NCBI GenBank assembly: GCA_051252455.1
Contig: JBPOFM010000001.1
Coordinates: 372,001-436,000 of the forward strand
DNA from: JBPOFM01 sp051252455
Lineage (GTDB): Bacteria; Bacteroidota; Bacteroidia; Flavobacteriales; Flavobacteriaceae
Reading direction: 5' to 3'
DNA length: 64,000 nucleotides
Below the pieces are notes generated by a model that worked only from the letters and a program-made list of their open reading frames with translations, did no database searches and had not been told where the DNA came from. Shown in pieces: positions 45,701-54,950 of the stretch; positions within the stretch are counted from its first letter, which is position 1; each line of letters opens with the position of its first letter. Made by a program: the position numbers and the translations under genes.

Positions 45701-47218
45701 CATGGTTCTTTTGTTCAACGTGCGGATTTTAATAATGGATTTGTGCTCAACCCAGGTGGAAGTGCCAGCGTTCTCAAGTCAACGTCAATTATAAATAATT
45801 GGTACGATTATACCTATTGGAGTTCTCCTGTTTTTGGAACTACCGTTGCAGCTGCCATCGATATTGCCCCAGCCTCCAGGAGATTTTTCTATGAAGCGGC
45901 AAATTATTTAGATGTTTTTGCCGAAACAGGAAATAATAATGCCATGATACCTGGTAATGATGATATTGATGACAATGGCGATGATTGGCAATTAGCTCCG
46001 GGATCAATGATAATGGCTCCAGGTCAGGGTTTTGCTGCGACCGTGTTTAATTCAGGGATGTTTCCAGGAACAAGACAAGTCACTTTTAATGGATCCTACA
46101 ATACAGGAACGTTAACCACTCCCGTATTCTGGAATGGTGCCAATGGCGATAACGACTGGAATTTGATTGGAAATCCATATCCTAGTGCAATATCGTTTAA
46201 TGATTTGTATGATGCCAATTCGTCCTTTATTGATGGGGCTGCTTATCTCTGGTCTCATTCAACTATTCCACCTTCCGACACTAACAATGGAAATGAAGCT
46301 CAAAACTTTAGTGATGATTATGCGATCATCAATCGATTCAGTGGAAATGTTGCTGGTGGTAGTGGGGTTACACCAGCATCAGGTAATTTTATTCCTTCGG
46401 GTCAAAGTTTCTTTGTAAAGGGCCTTTCTAATGGTGCTGTCACTTTCAATAATGACATGAGGATGGCTGACACCTCGAGCAATAATCAATTTTTTAGAAC
46501 TGGCAATTTATCAGATAAGTTTTGGATCAATTTGACTTCAAATAATGGTGTTTTTAATCAAATTTTGGTTGCTTATGTCGATGGAGCCACGGATGGAGAT
46601 GATGGTATGGCTTATGATGCTACAAGGAATCTATCCTCGGGAGTGGCTTCTATTTTGTACACTATTATAGATGGTGCAAACGATCGAAAATACGCAATTC
46701 AAGGCAAGGACTCCAATAGCTTAAATCTAGATGAAATCATTCCTTTAGGATTCTATACATCTATAACAGAACCAACCTCCTATAAACTTTCGATCGCTGA
46801 GATTCAGGGGGTATTTTTGACAAGTAATACCGTTTATTTGAAAGATAATTTACTAAATGTGACTTTTAATCTATCATCTGGCGATTATGTATTTAGCTCC
46901 GAAGTAGGTGAATTCAATTCTCGTTTTGAAATTGTCTTTAAGGACCAAGCCCTTTCGGTATTTGAAAATGAAATAAGTCCAAGCGGATTGACTATTGTCG
47001 AACTTGCCGATGGACGTGTCAAATTTAGTGTTGGAAATGATTTGAATATCAAATCTGTTGAGATTATTGATATGATCGGGCGCAGTCTATATCAATTGAA
47101 AGGACAGAATTCAACAGAAATCTATGAATTGTCCAATTTAAGTCAAGCGGCATATATGGCAAAGGTTGGCCTATCTAATGGACAAGTGATCACGAAGAAG
47201 GCAGTAAAACGCAAGTAA
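42749..47218 (+). CDS. Giant multidomain T9SS-secreted protein 2 (paralogue)
   Basis: A 1,489-residue protein with a signal peptide (1-21, ending GFGQ). After a jelly-roll-like region come two copies of a roughly 130-residue module (about 187-316 and 321-450), each with SAWIGYNTT or NAWIGYNTT, a W-T-W-P segment, an EI/AEIGS turn and a YYYASR strand. A lamin-tail-like domain (about 459-625), a choice-of-anchor-D-like beta domain (about 625-745), a MAM-like region, the block shared with protein 1 (from about 911) and a T9SS type A sorting domain (about 1407-1489) follow. The shared C-terminal third shows duplication with exchange of the N-terminal domains. Confidence 0.85.
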   Translation: MIQKYSLVVLTWFCFILSGFGQVTIYNETMYNGTGGASGNAIATHETNDRFNEDVLTYSGSGDMRTTLPSDYIGASGTWNAMINANTETFIMDGLNASTYSSVTLSFGLKKSASAETGSSLIVEYSTTGPAGPFTGLSWGSLPIGSGTSIWYLFSGIAVPNTITTLRFRDTTSEQFRIDDIVIRGNACTDFVEWANVQFPTASPQNILHGGNFDVYARTYEPGVTPVAGADPSISAWIGYNTTDNNPNLPEWTWIPATNYTGQFGNDDEYMAEIGSGLAPGTYYYASRFNLNSCGFVYGGTGGIWNNDSVELIVTADQVNFCNVEFPKTGIIPAGNPFTVYTQGHEPGVTDAVGQGAGLNAWIGYNTTGVDYEPWNPTGWTWVPAAYNPTCFDCNGIQNDEYSAEIGSTLPVGTYYYASRWQLNGSIYSYGGIDEDNMGNFWDPVTYNSGILTVTNTPCSDLIISEYVEGSGNNKYLEIFNGTGVSVNLANYKIRTYSNGSNGFASADLSGTLANGATRVYRNTNATIYGGASTVLSTITFNGNDAVALVNNTTIIDVIGQIGFNPGTAWTGGSASTLDQTLIRKSTVQVGDANGTDVFSPNVEWLSFPINSVSELGYHFSSCHPDRELQLELPIGTIVYCGHTYEFGNQIVNTNTDVVLRLRNLGDLPLQINSLAFATGIEYSLVAPPATPFSIPAASFQDITIRFNPTALGLFLDTLTVNSNDASESSCTIDFSGLSVSNCDTTTAIIAAQDFESSVTDTWAYTAVHAPLAPYWDVTNSLSNIATAQNGTSFWGITDLERAGHTNETHELSFNFNISTYTNVKLSFNYYTTELETSDTFEYQLLYDGIPQGIVDISADTDAWTEVLINIPNSISLLEIIFYADIDAANDNAGLDNFILSSTILDTATWDSGHWNWNEGTALDTAPSSSTTVILNDDYDTATYGSFEACQLYINPTYTLDINNSTYVEVENFATINGDIRVQTHGSFVQRADFNNGFVLNPGGSASVLKSTSIINNWYDYTYWSSPVFGTTVAAAIDIAPASRRFFYEAANYLDVFAETGNNNAMIPGNDDIDDNGDDWQLAPGSMIMAPGQGFAATVFNSGMFPGTRQVTFNGSYNTGTLTTPVFWNGANGDNDWNLIGNPYPSAISFNDLYDANSSFIDGAAYLWSHSTIPPSDTNNGNEAQNFSDDYAIINRFSGNVAGGSGVTPASGNFIPSGQSFFVKGLSNGAVTFNNDMRMADTSSNNQFFRTGNLSDKFWINLTSNNGVFNQILVAYVDGATDGDDGMAYDATRNLSSGVASILYTIIDGANDRKYAIQGKDSNSLNLDEIIPLGFYTSITEPTSYKLSIAEIQGVFLTSNTVYLKDNLLNVTFNLSSGDYVFSSEVGEFNSRFEIVFKDQALSVFENEISPSGLTIVELADGRVKFSVGNDLNIKSVEIIDMIGRSLYQLKGQNSTEIYELSNLSQAAYMAKVGLSNGQVITKKAVKRK

Positions 47219-47250
47219 AATTCCCTCGAGTTGTTATTTAGATAAAAAAA

Positions 47251-47281
47251 AGCCTCAACTTAATTGTTGAGGCTTTTTTTT
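47251..47281 (+). terminator. Terminator after T9SS protein 2
   Basis: A 9-bp stem AGCCTCAAC / GTTGAGGCT with a 6-base loop, preceded by an A run and followed by eight T. Confidence 0.9.
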
Positions 47282-47366
47282 AGGATTATATTTCTACTGT
47301 GAATTTTGGCTTTATTAATTGTTTGCTTTAATGCTGAAAAACTAAATGATAACTAAAAATTAATAT

Positions 47367-47570
47367 ATGAATAAAATATTTAGATTATTTATCCTATCCA
47401 CACTTACTTTTACAGTTTTTAACTGTTCATCAGATGATAACGATTGTCCTGATTCAATTATAGTTGATATAAATGACCCTGATAGTATTGCTCAAGCTGA
47501 AGCTTGTGGTTTAAGTCCAGTAGAACCATTAGGAACTTTATGGGTTTCGGATAATTATGTTAATGAATAA
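47367..47570 (+). CDS. Very small lipoprotein, unknown function
   Basis: A 67-residue protein with a convincing lipoprotein signal (lipobox TVFNC, Cys20), leaving a 48-residue acidic mature peptide rich in Asp and Ser with two further Cys. It is not recognisable. It follows the T9SS paralogues but after a terminator, so it has its own transcript. Confidence 0.55.
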   Translation: MNKIFRLFILSTLTFTVFNCSSDDNDCPDSIIVDINDPDSIAQAEACGLSPVEPLGTLWVSDNYVNE

Positions 47571-47698
47571 ATAACAGCAGAATTTATCAATCAAAATCGA
47601 ACTGAATTGTCTTGCTGTTTTTAAAAAAAAATGCGAAATTGAAAACGAAATGAATAATTAATAGGAATAAAAGCACTAAAAGCTAATACACATAAACG

Positions 47699-50116
47699 TT
47701 ATAAGCTATATTTAAAAGACACAATCAAATTTCGTCCTGCACCAGCAATGCCAGAAGAATACGGTTTATACCGTTGGTCTGTAATATTTTCTAAACTTGC
47801 AACAATAGTTGCAGCATCTGATAATACGTATTGCGTTCTTAAGTTGAAAGTGTACCATGAAGGGGCAAACGGATTTCCATTAGCGTCCAAAGCATAGATA
47901 TAATCTTTCTCCGTTTCTGAAGGTGCCAATTGATAAAATGAGAGTTCATTATTATATTCTGCAAAGGCGTCAATTTGGAATCTAGAATGTTGCCAGACTA
48001 AATGAGTATTCCCAAAATTTGGAGCTGCATGTCGCAATGCGTTGATGTCGCCATTGTCGTCCTCCTCCTCTCCACCAATAATATTATATTGAGAGGTTAA
48101 CTTAAACTGCTTACAGAACTTGATTTGTATCCCTGCTTCAAAACCATAAATCTTCGATTTGGCTGCATTTTGTATCGCTTGCACATTGCTCAATTCCCCA
48201 TCATACAAAATTTCAGATTCTCCATTTAGGTTAAAATCACGTCTTACCAAGGCATTGTCTAAATATGTATAATAAGTCGCCATATCTAAAATGAATACAT
48301 TATCGAAATTCAGTTTTAGGCCTAGTTCGCCACCATAAGCATATTCTGGTCTTAAATCATTGTTCGGTACGACTACGGAACCTGGTTCTGAATCAAACAC
48401 TTTCCCAACATCGTCAATATTTGGCGCTCTAAACGCAGAGGAAAGATTGAATTTCCATTCCATCATTTCACTAGGCAACCAGCTGATACCTGCTGTCCCA
48501 GTAAAAGCACCAGCATTTATTTTTGTGGTGTCAAATGGTAAATTTAAATATTGATTGTTTTCCGCGAAATCCGCATTGACCAAAACTTGATTATAACGCA
48601 CACCAGTTTGAAGAATGAATTTTGGATTTGGCTTATATTTTAAACTTGAATAGGCTGCTATCGATTGCCAATCCGATCCATCAGGATATCTTGAAACAGT
48701 CGGAGCTGATGCACCAGTACTCACATTCTCTTCATCTCCGGTGGAGGTGACTTTATTATACACATATTCTGCGCCATAGAATAATTCTGTTTTGGCACCT
48801 AATTGCTTTTCTAAATCAATGTTTGTGGAAATGGCGTCCACTGCTTCTTCCCTAATGTTGCGAATTTCACTTCCAAAATCACGATCCATTCGACTTTCTT
48901 GAAAATTTTGATACGCAACCGTACCTTGTATTTTATCATATAAATTGGAATTACTACTCAACTTGGTCAATTGCAAATTCCCCATAAACCACCTTTGTGA
49001 ACCATAATTCCATTCCGCAGAGCGCAAATTATCACCTCTGTAACGAATCAATCGATCATATCTAGAGTAATCGGACGTGGTTGAATAATATAATCCCAAA
49101 TCAAAACTCAAATCATCGGAGGATTCGTAGCGTGCTTTTTGCATAAAGTTGATCTGATCATATCCTGTTGGCACTTGTACCAACGGCTTCGGATTTGATA
49201 CAACTGTATCAACCCCATCGATCACCTCAACATACTCTGGTCGGATATAATCTTCGGGGCCATTACTACCCATTCTTAAATCGTCAAAATCGGTATAACT
49301 GATGCTAGTCAAAAAGGCCCATTTCTTCAAACCAACATTCAAATCTATATGACCCGTTTTTTCATTACTTGCAGATGCATATCTTACCAGAGCATTCGCT
49401 TTAAAAAAAAGAGAATCCGAATAGGACAATTGAGGTTTTTGAGTGAAGAAACTCATTACGCCCCCAATCGCATCACTACCGTACACTACTGATCCGGCAC
49501 CAAGAGTGACTTCCGTATTCTGAATGGCGAAAGGATCAATGGAGATCACATTTTGCAAATTTCCATCCCGGAAAATGGCATTGTTCATTCGCACACCATC
49601 GACAGTGATTAACAAACGATTTGTTGAAAATCCTCTAATCATCGGACTTCCTCCTCCCAATTGACTTTTTTGAATGTAAATGTTTCCTGTGTTTTCTAAA
49701 AGATCGGCACTCGTTTGTGGATTTGAGAATGCGATGTGCTTTGCACTGATATTCAGTATTTTTTGTGGAATATCCCGTTTGCTTTGCTCAAATTTGGATG
49801 CCGACACCACCACCTCATCCAGTCCCTCTGTTTTGGAACTCATTACAACTATTCCGTTACTTTCTTGAATTTCCTCTCTCGTTAAAACAATTGTGACATG
49901 AAAAAGTTGTTGAAAATAAATAGATTCTGAAACAGAAAATTTATTTAAATTAACCATGCCATCAATATCAGATGTTACAATGACAGATCTACTTTCATTA
50001 AAAACAGCTACGCCTGGTATGGGAAGATTGGATCCCTTTTCAATAATTTTTACTTTCTGTGCCGAAAGTGTCATTGAAATTAGAAGCAAAGAAATTAGAA
50101 GTAAACACTGTTTCAT
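47699..50116 (-). CDS. TonB-dependent outer-membrane receptor (heme/hemoglobin-receptor-like)
   Basis: An 805-residue receptor with a signal peptide (ends TLSAQ, about 19), a shortened carboxypeptidase-like domain (20-100), a plug (about 105-235: DEVVVSASKFEQSKRDIPQ, IRGFSTNRLLITVDGVRM, GAGSVVYGSDAIGGV) and a barrel ending in YKPYSSGIAGAGRNLIVSFKYSL. The plug most resembles the HmuR/hemoglobin receptor subgroup, so iron-heme or another complexed metal is a reasonable guess. No hemophore or transport genes are near. It is followed upstream by recO on the same strand with a 15-base gap. Confidence 0.88.
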   Translation of the reverse strand: MKQCLLLISLLLISMTLSAQKVKIIEKGSNLPIPGVAVFNESRSVIVTSDIDGMVNLNKFSVSESIYFQQLFHVTIVLTREEIQESNGIVVMSSKTEGLDEVVVSASKFEQSKRDIPQKILNISAKHIAFSNPQTSADLLENTGNIYIQKSQLGGGSPMIRGFSTNRLLITVDGVRMNNAIFRDGNLQNVISIDPFAIQNTEVTLGAGSVVYGSDAIGGVMSFFTQKPQLSYSDSLFFKANALVRYASASNEKTGHIDLNVGLKKWAFLTSISYTDFDDLRMGSNGPEDYIRPEYVEVIDGVDTVVSNPKPLVQVPTGYDQINFMQKARYESSDDLSFDLGLYYSTTSDYSRYDRLIRYRGDNLRSAEWNYGSQRWFMGNLQLTKLSSNSNLYDKIQGTVAYQNFQESRMDRDFGSEIRNIREEAVDAISTNIDLEKQLGAKTELFYGAEYVYNKVTSTGDEENVSTGASAPTVSRYPDGSDWQSIAAYSSLKYKPNPKFILQTGVRYNQVLVNADFAENNQYLNLPFDTTKINAGAFTGTAGISWLPSEMMEWKFNLSSAFRAPNIDDVGKVFDSEPGSVVVPNNDLRPEYAYGGELGLKLNFDNVFILDMATYYTYLDNALVRRDFNLNGESEILYDGELSNVQAIQNAAKSKIYGFEAGIQIKFCKQFKLTSQYNIIGGEEEDDNGDINALRHAAPNFGNTHLVWQHSRFQIDAFAEYNNELSFYQLAPSETEKDYIYALDANGNPFAPSWYTFNLRTQYVLSDAATIVASLENITDQRYKPYSSGIAGAGRNLIVSFKYSL

Positions 50117-50131
50117 AAAAATTGGTAAACC

Positions 50132-50851
50132 TTAATTGAAAACTTGGTTAAAAATAACTAAAGATTTAGGCTTTTTAAAATCTCCAAGATGTAACTCAAA
50201 ATATAACAATAGCATATTTAAGAAGGATTGTCGCTGCTTTGAATTAAGTTTTATGGTATGCAATGCATCAAAATTTATGCCCAACAACTGTTTTAAAACA
50301 CTTAAATTTTCTTCCGAAATGGTATATAAGTTTTGAGAATTTAGTTCGAATGCACCTGTGTTAAGATTAAAAAATGGATTCTCCATTCCGGTAGTATCAG
50401 GATAGAAACCCAAATGTTTAGTCAGATTGAGCAGAAACAATAAATGGAAATTCGTAACGCTCTCTTCAGCATCTAGCCATAATAGGGACGTTTCAATATA
50501 ATCGTATAAATGGTCGTTGCGTTCTTCTTCCTTTAAAACTGACGATAAAACTTCCGACAAGAACATGACGATAGCAGTTTTTGGAATGTTCGAATGCAGA
50601 CTTTTATAGACTGTGCTTAATTTGATATCACTAATGAATTGGAGAGACTGATTAGCTTTGTAATTTTCTTCAATTTGAAGTTGCGACAAAGGTTGAAAAT
50701 AGGCTGCTCTGGCATTGCCTTTTTTGCTGTTCAAAACACCTCTTAATAGATAACTAACGATGCCTCTCTCACTTGTATAGCACTTCACAATGAGATCATT
50801 ATCACGATACTTTATTTTGGATAGTACAATGCCGTTGGTTTTGATTAGCAT
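50132..50851 (-). CDS. recO: DNA repair protein RecO
   Basis: RecO loads RecA on SSB-coated single-stranded DNA with RecFR. The 239-residue protein has the N-terminal OB fold (1-80; KTNGIVLSKIKYRDNDLIV) and an all-helical domain (about 85-235). The zinc-binding cysteines of some RecO proteins are absent, as is common in Bacteroidota. It lies 20 bases downstream of porZ on the same strand, an arrangement conserved in Flavobacteria. Confidence 0.93.
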   Translation of the reverse strand: MLIKTNGIVLSKIKYRDNDLIVKCYTSERGIVSYLLRGVLNSKKGNARAAYFQPLSQLQIEENYKANQSLQFISDIKLSTVYKSLHSNIPKTAIVMFLSEVLSSVLKEEERNDHLYDYIETSLLWLDAEESVTNFHLLFLLNLTKHLGFYPDTTGMENPFFNLNTGAFELNSQNLYTISEENLSVLKQLLGINFDALHTIKLNSKQRQSFLNMLLLYFELHLGDFKKPKSLVIFNQVFN

Positions 50852-50871
50852 ATGAGCATTGTTTTGAAAGT

Positions 50872-53250
50872 TTATCTAACAATCAGTAATTTCAGAATTT
50901 TTGTTTCAAAAGAATCCAAGTCATTGATTAGAATAAGGTATACTCCTGAGGCCACGATATTGTTCCCAAGATTTTTGCCATTCCAGATAGCTGTACCGCC
51001 ATCAATTGCAAAATTATAACCAGCACTTGAGGTACGAAGATTGACGCGAGATTGAGCTTCTGCCACTAAATTTCCTTCAATGTCCGTGATTTTGACATTC
51101 ACGTTGTCAGTGAGACCCTTAATCTTTACACCCATATTGATGTCATTTAAACTTGAAGAGCCTAGTATATTATATTCTGGTCTTACAGGATTGGGATATA
51201 CAAAGGCATTGGCAAGCTCATCTTCCGATTTAGATCCACCCGCTGAAAAAGACACTAATCCTTTACTGGTTGCAATAAAAACCTTTCCACTTTGAGAATC
51301 GATTGAAATATCCCTAATTTGATTGGAAGGCAAAGGTGAATTAGTAGTTGTAAAATGATAAATAGTTTGTTGACCGTCCGGTGAGAAATAAAAGATTCCC
51401 GAATCGTCTGTTCCAATCCATTTGTTATTTGAGCCATCGACCTTGATATCTGTAATAAATTGTAATGATAACAACTCTTTGGGCACTCCCTCTTCAACAA
51501 TCACGATTTCACTAGCTTGTGGGTTAGGGTCTGTTAAAAAATTGGATGTATTATAGAGCACTCGCAATCCGCGAAAAGTTCCAATCCATAACTGATTTCT
51601 GTTATCTATGGCTAGAGATTTCACCTGAACATCTGGCATGTTTTGCTCTGCACTATAGATTCTTTTTATATTATTTTCCCCTCCGTTTTCATTGTAAGCA
51701 ATTACACCGTTTCTTAAACTGGTGGTCCATTTGGTGCCATTGTTGTCAATCACTAAATCACTTCCATAACCAGCCTCGTCATCAATTGGAGAAGGTATGA
51801 GTTCTTCAAAACTGTAAGTTTGCCATTGTTGAGTACCTGGATTATAAGAAGCTAATGGTCTTTTTGACAAACTAACCATAGTCCAGAGCAATCCCGTTCG
51901 ATCAAAAGTAGAACCAGCCACCCTTAAGTCTGTATAGGTAGATCGAGGATCCATAGCTGGAACTAGTTCACTGTTATTTTCATCAAAGAGCATTGTTGGT
52001 ACACCATTGTTGACCTCTAAAAGGCCATTAAAGGTAGCACTCAAAAAAACTTGAGACGGATTAAATGGGTTTATGGCAATGTCGCTCAAATTCTTTGCGT
52101 TCAACACACTATCATAAGGAGTGTTTATCCATTCTTCTTCAACAAGGTGACTAAATCCATAGCTGCGTAATGGATATGGATTAATGAAAACATCATAATC
52201 TCCATAAGTAGCATAAACTTCATTGTTGCTAGCATTGATTTTAAATGTGTCATTCCGTAAGGGTCCATTTGGTCGTATCACAGCATAGTCGCCAGGATTG
52301 GAATTACTAGTTGTAAGGACACCAAAACTACTGGTTCCAATATATATATTTGTATCTGTTATCGTTGCTGCTCGAAATTGAGTCGTATATTCTGCTGTTG
52401 TAGACGCCGTTGCGATTTGGTTAAAAGTGCTGTTGTAGACAAATATTTTGCTAGGAATTGTAACAATGAGATTAGAATTCACAGTTCTCATATCCACAGG
52501 CGCTTCGCTATATGTAAGTAATGATGTGAAATTATCAGCAACAATCTCGTAGATCATGTTAGTGGATTTTATCGCAAACAACTTATCGTCGACTGATTGA
52601 ATTGCAAGAAAATTCCCAAAATCAAGAGTTTGCCATTGCTGAAAATCTATGATGTTTGGATTATTAATACCGGTTTTTTTAACAGCATTATTATCGCCGC
52701 AAGCAGCATAAATAAAATCATCATAAATCGTTGTTTGCCTGACGCTGATTTGACTTCCGCCATTCCCTATAAAATAAGTGTCTCCGAATTCCAAGCGTTG
52801 CAAATCATAGACTGAAATTCCATAATCTGTAGAGATGTAAATAAGTCCATCATATTCATTGAAATGATTGATTATTTTTTTGTTTGGTGCAACCGTTTCC
52901 TTCTCGAGTATATCAACTACGGAAAGAATGGAGCCGTCAGATTCAGAATATACTTCCATGAGTCCATTTTGATAACCAACTACCAATAATTCATAGTCAG
53001 AACTATAATGAATGGTAGTGATTGTTTCGCCTGACAATCCGTTGATTGTAGTTATAGTTTGCAATTCATTGGAATTTAAATCATATTTAAAAATTGCATT
53101 TTCGGACGCAGCATAAATTTCTGTTTGACTCTGAGCGATATCTTTGATGTCATAATACGAAAAGTAGCCTTGCCACAGACTTGAAAAATCTTGAGCATGG
53201 CTAAAAACAGAAGATATTAAAATAAAGAAGAAAGTAATTTTTTTTAACAT
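50872..53250 (-). CDS. porZ: Type IX secretion system component PorZ
   Basis: A 792-residue protein with a signal peptide (ends SHAQ, about 20). The N-terminus reads LWQGYFSYYDIKDIAQSQ, characteristic of PorZ, and is followed by about seven-bladed beta-propeller repeats in two sets (two-component-regulator-type blades such as KWIGTDDSGIFYF and LWIGTFRGLRVLY). A T9SS-type C-terminal domain (about 690-792, from FVYPNPVRP) follows. PorZ is an outer-membrane surface component of the T9SS attachment complex and delivers A-LPS to the sortase PorU. I chose the ATG at 53250 because it yields a proper signal peptide. Its position next to recO agrees. Confidence 0.88.
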   Translation of the reverse strand: MLKKITFFFILISSVFSHAQDFSSLWQGYFSYYDIKDIAQSQTEIYAASENAIFKYDLNSNELQTITTINGLSGETITTIHYSSDYELLVVGYQNGLMEVYSESDGSILSVVDILEKETVAPNKKIINHFNEYDGLIYISTDYGISVYDLQRLEFGDTYFIGNGGSQISVRQTTIYDDFIYAACGDNNAVKKTGINNPNIIDFQQWQTLDFGNFLAIQSVDDKLFAIKSTNMIYEIVADNFTSLLTYSEAPVDMRTVNSNLIVTIPSKIFVYNSTFNQIATASTTAEYTTQFRAATITDTNIYIGTSSFGVLTTSNSNPGDYAVIRPNGPLRNDTFKINASNNEVYATYGDYDVFINPYPLRSYGFSHLVEEEWINTPYDSVLNAKNLSDIAINPFNPSQVFLSATFNGLLEVNNGVPTMLFDENNSELVPAMDPRSTYTDLRVAGSTFDRTGLLWTMVSLSKRPLASYNPGTQQWQTYSFEELIPSPIDDEAGYGSDLVIDNNGTKWTTSLRNGVIAYNENGGENNIKRIYSAEQNMPDVQVKSLAIDNRNQLWIGTFRGLRVLYNTSNFLTDPNPQASEIVIVEEGVPKELLSLQFITDIKVDGSNNKWIGTDDSGIFYFSPDGQQTIYHFTTTNSPLPSNQIRDISIDSQSGKVFIATSKGLVSFSAGGSKSEDELANAFVYPNPVRPEYNILGSSSLNDINMGVKIKGLTDNVNVKITDIEGNLVAEAQSRVNLRTSSAGYNFAIDGGTAIWNGKNLGNNIVASGVYLILINDLDSFETKILKLLIVR

Positions 53251-53323
53251 TGCATGCTTAATAAAGATCAAAGATATTTATAACTAACGAGAAATAACAA
53301 CTAATCATATATACTTCAATAAA

Positions 53324-53356
53324 AAAACTCCCATAATTATGCATTATGAGAGTTTT
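53324..53356 (-). terminator. Terminator between gdhA and porZ
   Basis: AAAACTC-C-CATAAT pairs with ATTATG-A-GAGTTTT around a 5-base loop, with one C-A mismatch. On the minus strand, the T run lies at the porZ end, so it probably ends gdhA transcripts. Confidence 0.7.
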
Positions 53357-53376
53357 GTTATTTTACCTTTTTTTAT

Positions 53377-54720
53377 TTATACTACACCTTGCGCTAACAT
53401 GGCATCCGCTACTTTTACGAAACCAGCGATATTTGCACCTTTGACGTAATCAATATAGCCATCTTTTTGAGAACCATATTTAACACAAGATTCATGAATA
53501 TCATTCATGATGGTATGTAATTTTTCATCGACTTCTTCTCTTGTCCAATTAAGACGTAATGAGTTTTGGCTCATTTCTAATCCTGAAGTAGAAACACCAC
53601 CAGCATTAGAGGCTTTTCCTGGTGAGAATAATACTTTTGCATTTTGAAACACAGCAATTGCTTCTGGAGTTGTTGGCATATTAGCGCCTTCAGCCACAGC
53701 AAGAACTTTGTTCTCCACTAAAATAGTTGCTTCTTTTTCGTTCAACTCATTTTGGGTTGCGCATGGTAGTGCAATATCACAGTCCACCGACCATGGGCGT
53801 TCACCTTCGTGATAGGTTGCTGAATTGTAGGTGTCGACATACTCACTGATTCTCCCACGTTTAACATTCTTAATATCCATGATCTTAGCCAATTTTTCAG
53901 CATCGATACCCTCTTTATCATAGATATATCCACCTGAATCAGACATGGTGACTACTTTCCCTCCTAATTCCGTGGCTTTTTCACAGGCATACTGCGCAAC
54001 ATTTCCAGAACCGGAAATAACTACTGTTTTACCTTCAAAGGAATCACCCCTTGTCGCTAACATATTTTTTGCAAAGTAAACACATCCATATCCTGTGGCT
54101 TCTGGACGGATCAATGATCCTCCATAAGAAATACCTTTTCCGGTGAAAACTCCCGTAAACTCATTTCTCAATTTTTTATATTGACCGAACATAAATCCAA
54201 TTTCGCGACCACCAACACCAATATCTCCTGCAGGCACGTCCGTATTTGGACCAATATGACGGAATAATTCATTCATGAACGATTGACAAAATTTCATCAC
54301 CTCATCATCACTTTTTCCTTTTGGATCAAAATCCGATCCTCCTTTACCACCACCCATTGGAAGTGTTGTTAAAGAATTTTTAAATGTTTGTTCGAACCCT
54401 AAAAATTTGAGAATGCTCAAATTCACCGTTGGGTGAAAACGTAGACCTCCTTTATAAGGTCCAATCGCTGAATTAAATTCGATTCTAAAACCTCTATTCA
54501 CTTGTATATTGCCCTTATCATCCAGCCACGGCACTCTAAAAATGATGGTGCGTTCTGGCTCTACCATACGCTCCAATAACATTTTACCCTTATACTTCGG
54601 ATTTTCTTCAATAAATGGGATTACCGTTTCTGCCACTTCATGTACCGCCTGCATAAATTCAGGTTCGTGCCCGTTTGTTTTTTTTACAAGTTCTAAAAAA
54701 GCGTCTATTTGTTTTTTCAT
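53377..54720 (-). CDS. gdhA: NADP-specific glutamate dehydrogenase
   Basis: Converts 2-oxoglutarate and ammonium to glutamate. The 447-residue hexameric-type sequence contains the substrate-binding GPYKGGLRFHP region and the active-site segment LPMGGGKGGSDFDPKGKSDDE (about 120-140), then the dinucleotide-binding GSGNVAQYA near residue 240. Typical NADP-dependent assimilatory enzyme. It has a TATCTTTG box upstream. Confidence 0.96.
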   Translation of the reverse strand: MKKQIDAFLELVKKTNGHEPEFMQAVHEVAETVIPFIEENPKYKGKMLLERMVEPERTIIFRVPWLDDKGNIQVNRGFRIEFNSAIGPYKGGLRFHPTVNLSILKFLGFEQTFKNSLTTLPMGGGKGGSDFDPKGKSDDEVMKFCQSFMNELFRHIGPNTDVPAGDIGVGGREIGFMFGQYKKLRNEFTGVFTGKGISYGGSLIRPEATGYGCVYFAKNMLATRGDSFEGKTVVISGSGNVAQYACEKATELGGKVVTMSDSGGYIYDKEGIDAEKLAKIMDIKNVKRGRISEYVDTYNSATYHEGERPWSVDCDIALPCATQNELNEKEATILVENKVLAVAEGANMPTTPEAIAVFQNAKVLFSPGKASNAGGVSTSGLEMSQNSLRLNWTREEVDEKLHTIMNDIHESCVKYGSQKDGYIDYVKGANIAGFVKVADAMLAQGVV

Positions 54721-54761
54721 TTATACTATGTTTTGAAATAAGAATTTGTCATTAACCGCCA

Positions 54762-54769
54762 CAAAGATA
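54762..54769 (-). promoter_or_regulatory. Putative -7 box (TATCTTTG) of gdhA
   Basis: Minus-strand TATCTTTG lies 41 bases upstream of the gdhA ATG, a perfect match to TAnnTTTG. Confidence 0.45.
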
Positions 54770-54888
54770 CATTATCTATAAAATTTATATGCATAATTTT
54801 TCATATTCTCATCGAGGCTAGCAGAATTTGAGGATACCTCAATAAAAGTGCTATTTCAAACTTAATTCCCACCAAACTATTGTTTTAT

Positions 54889-54918
54889 TTGGTAGTTATC
54901 CGAGTTTTCATATATTTG
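54889..54918 (+). promoter_or_regulatory. Promoter of the THC0290_0291-family gene (TTG-N19-TATATTTG)
   Basis: TTG at 54889-54891, 19 bases, then TATATTTG at 54911-54918: a full consensus flavobacterial promoter 32 bases upstream of the ATG at 54951. A second -7-like TAACTTTG follows at 54923-54930. Confidence 0.6.
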
Positions 54919-54950
54919 TTAATAACTTTGCCTCAATTAAACAGAACCAT

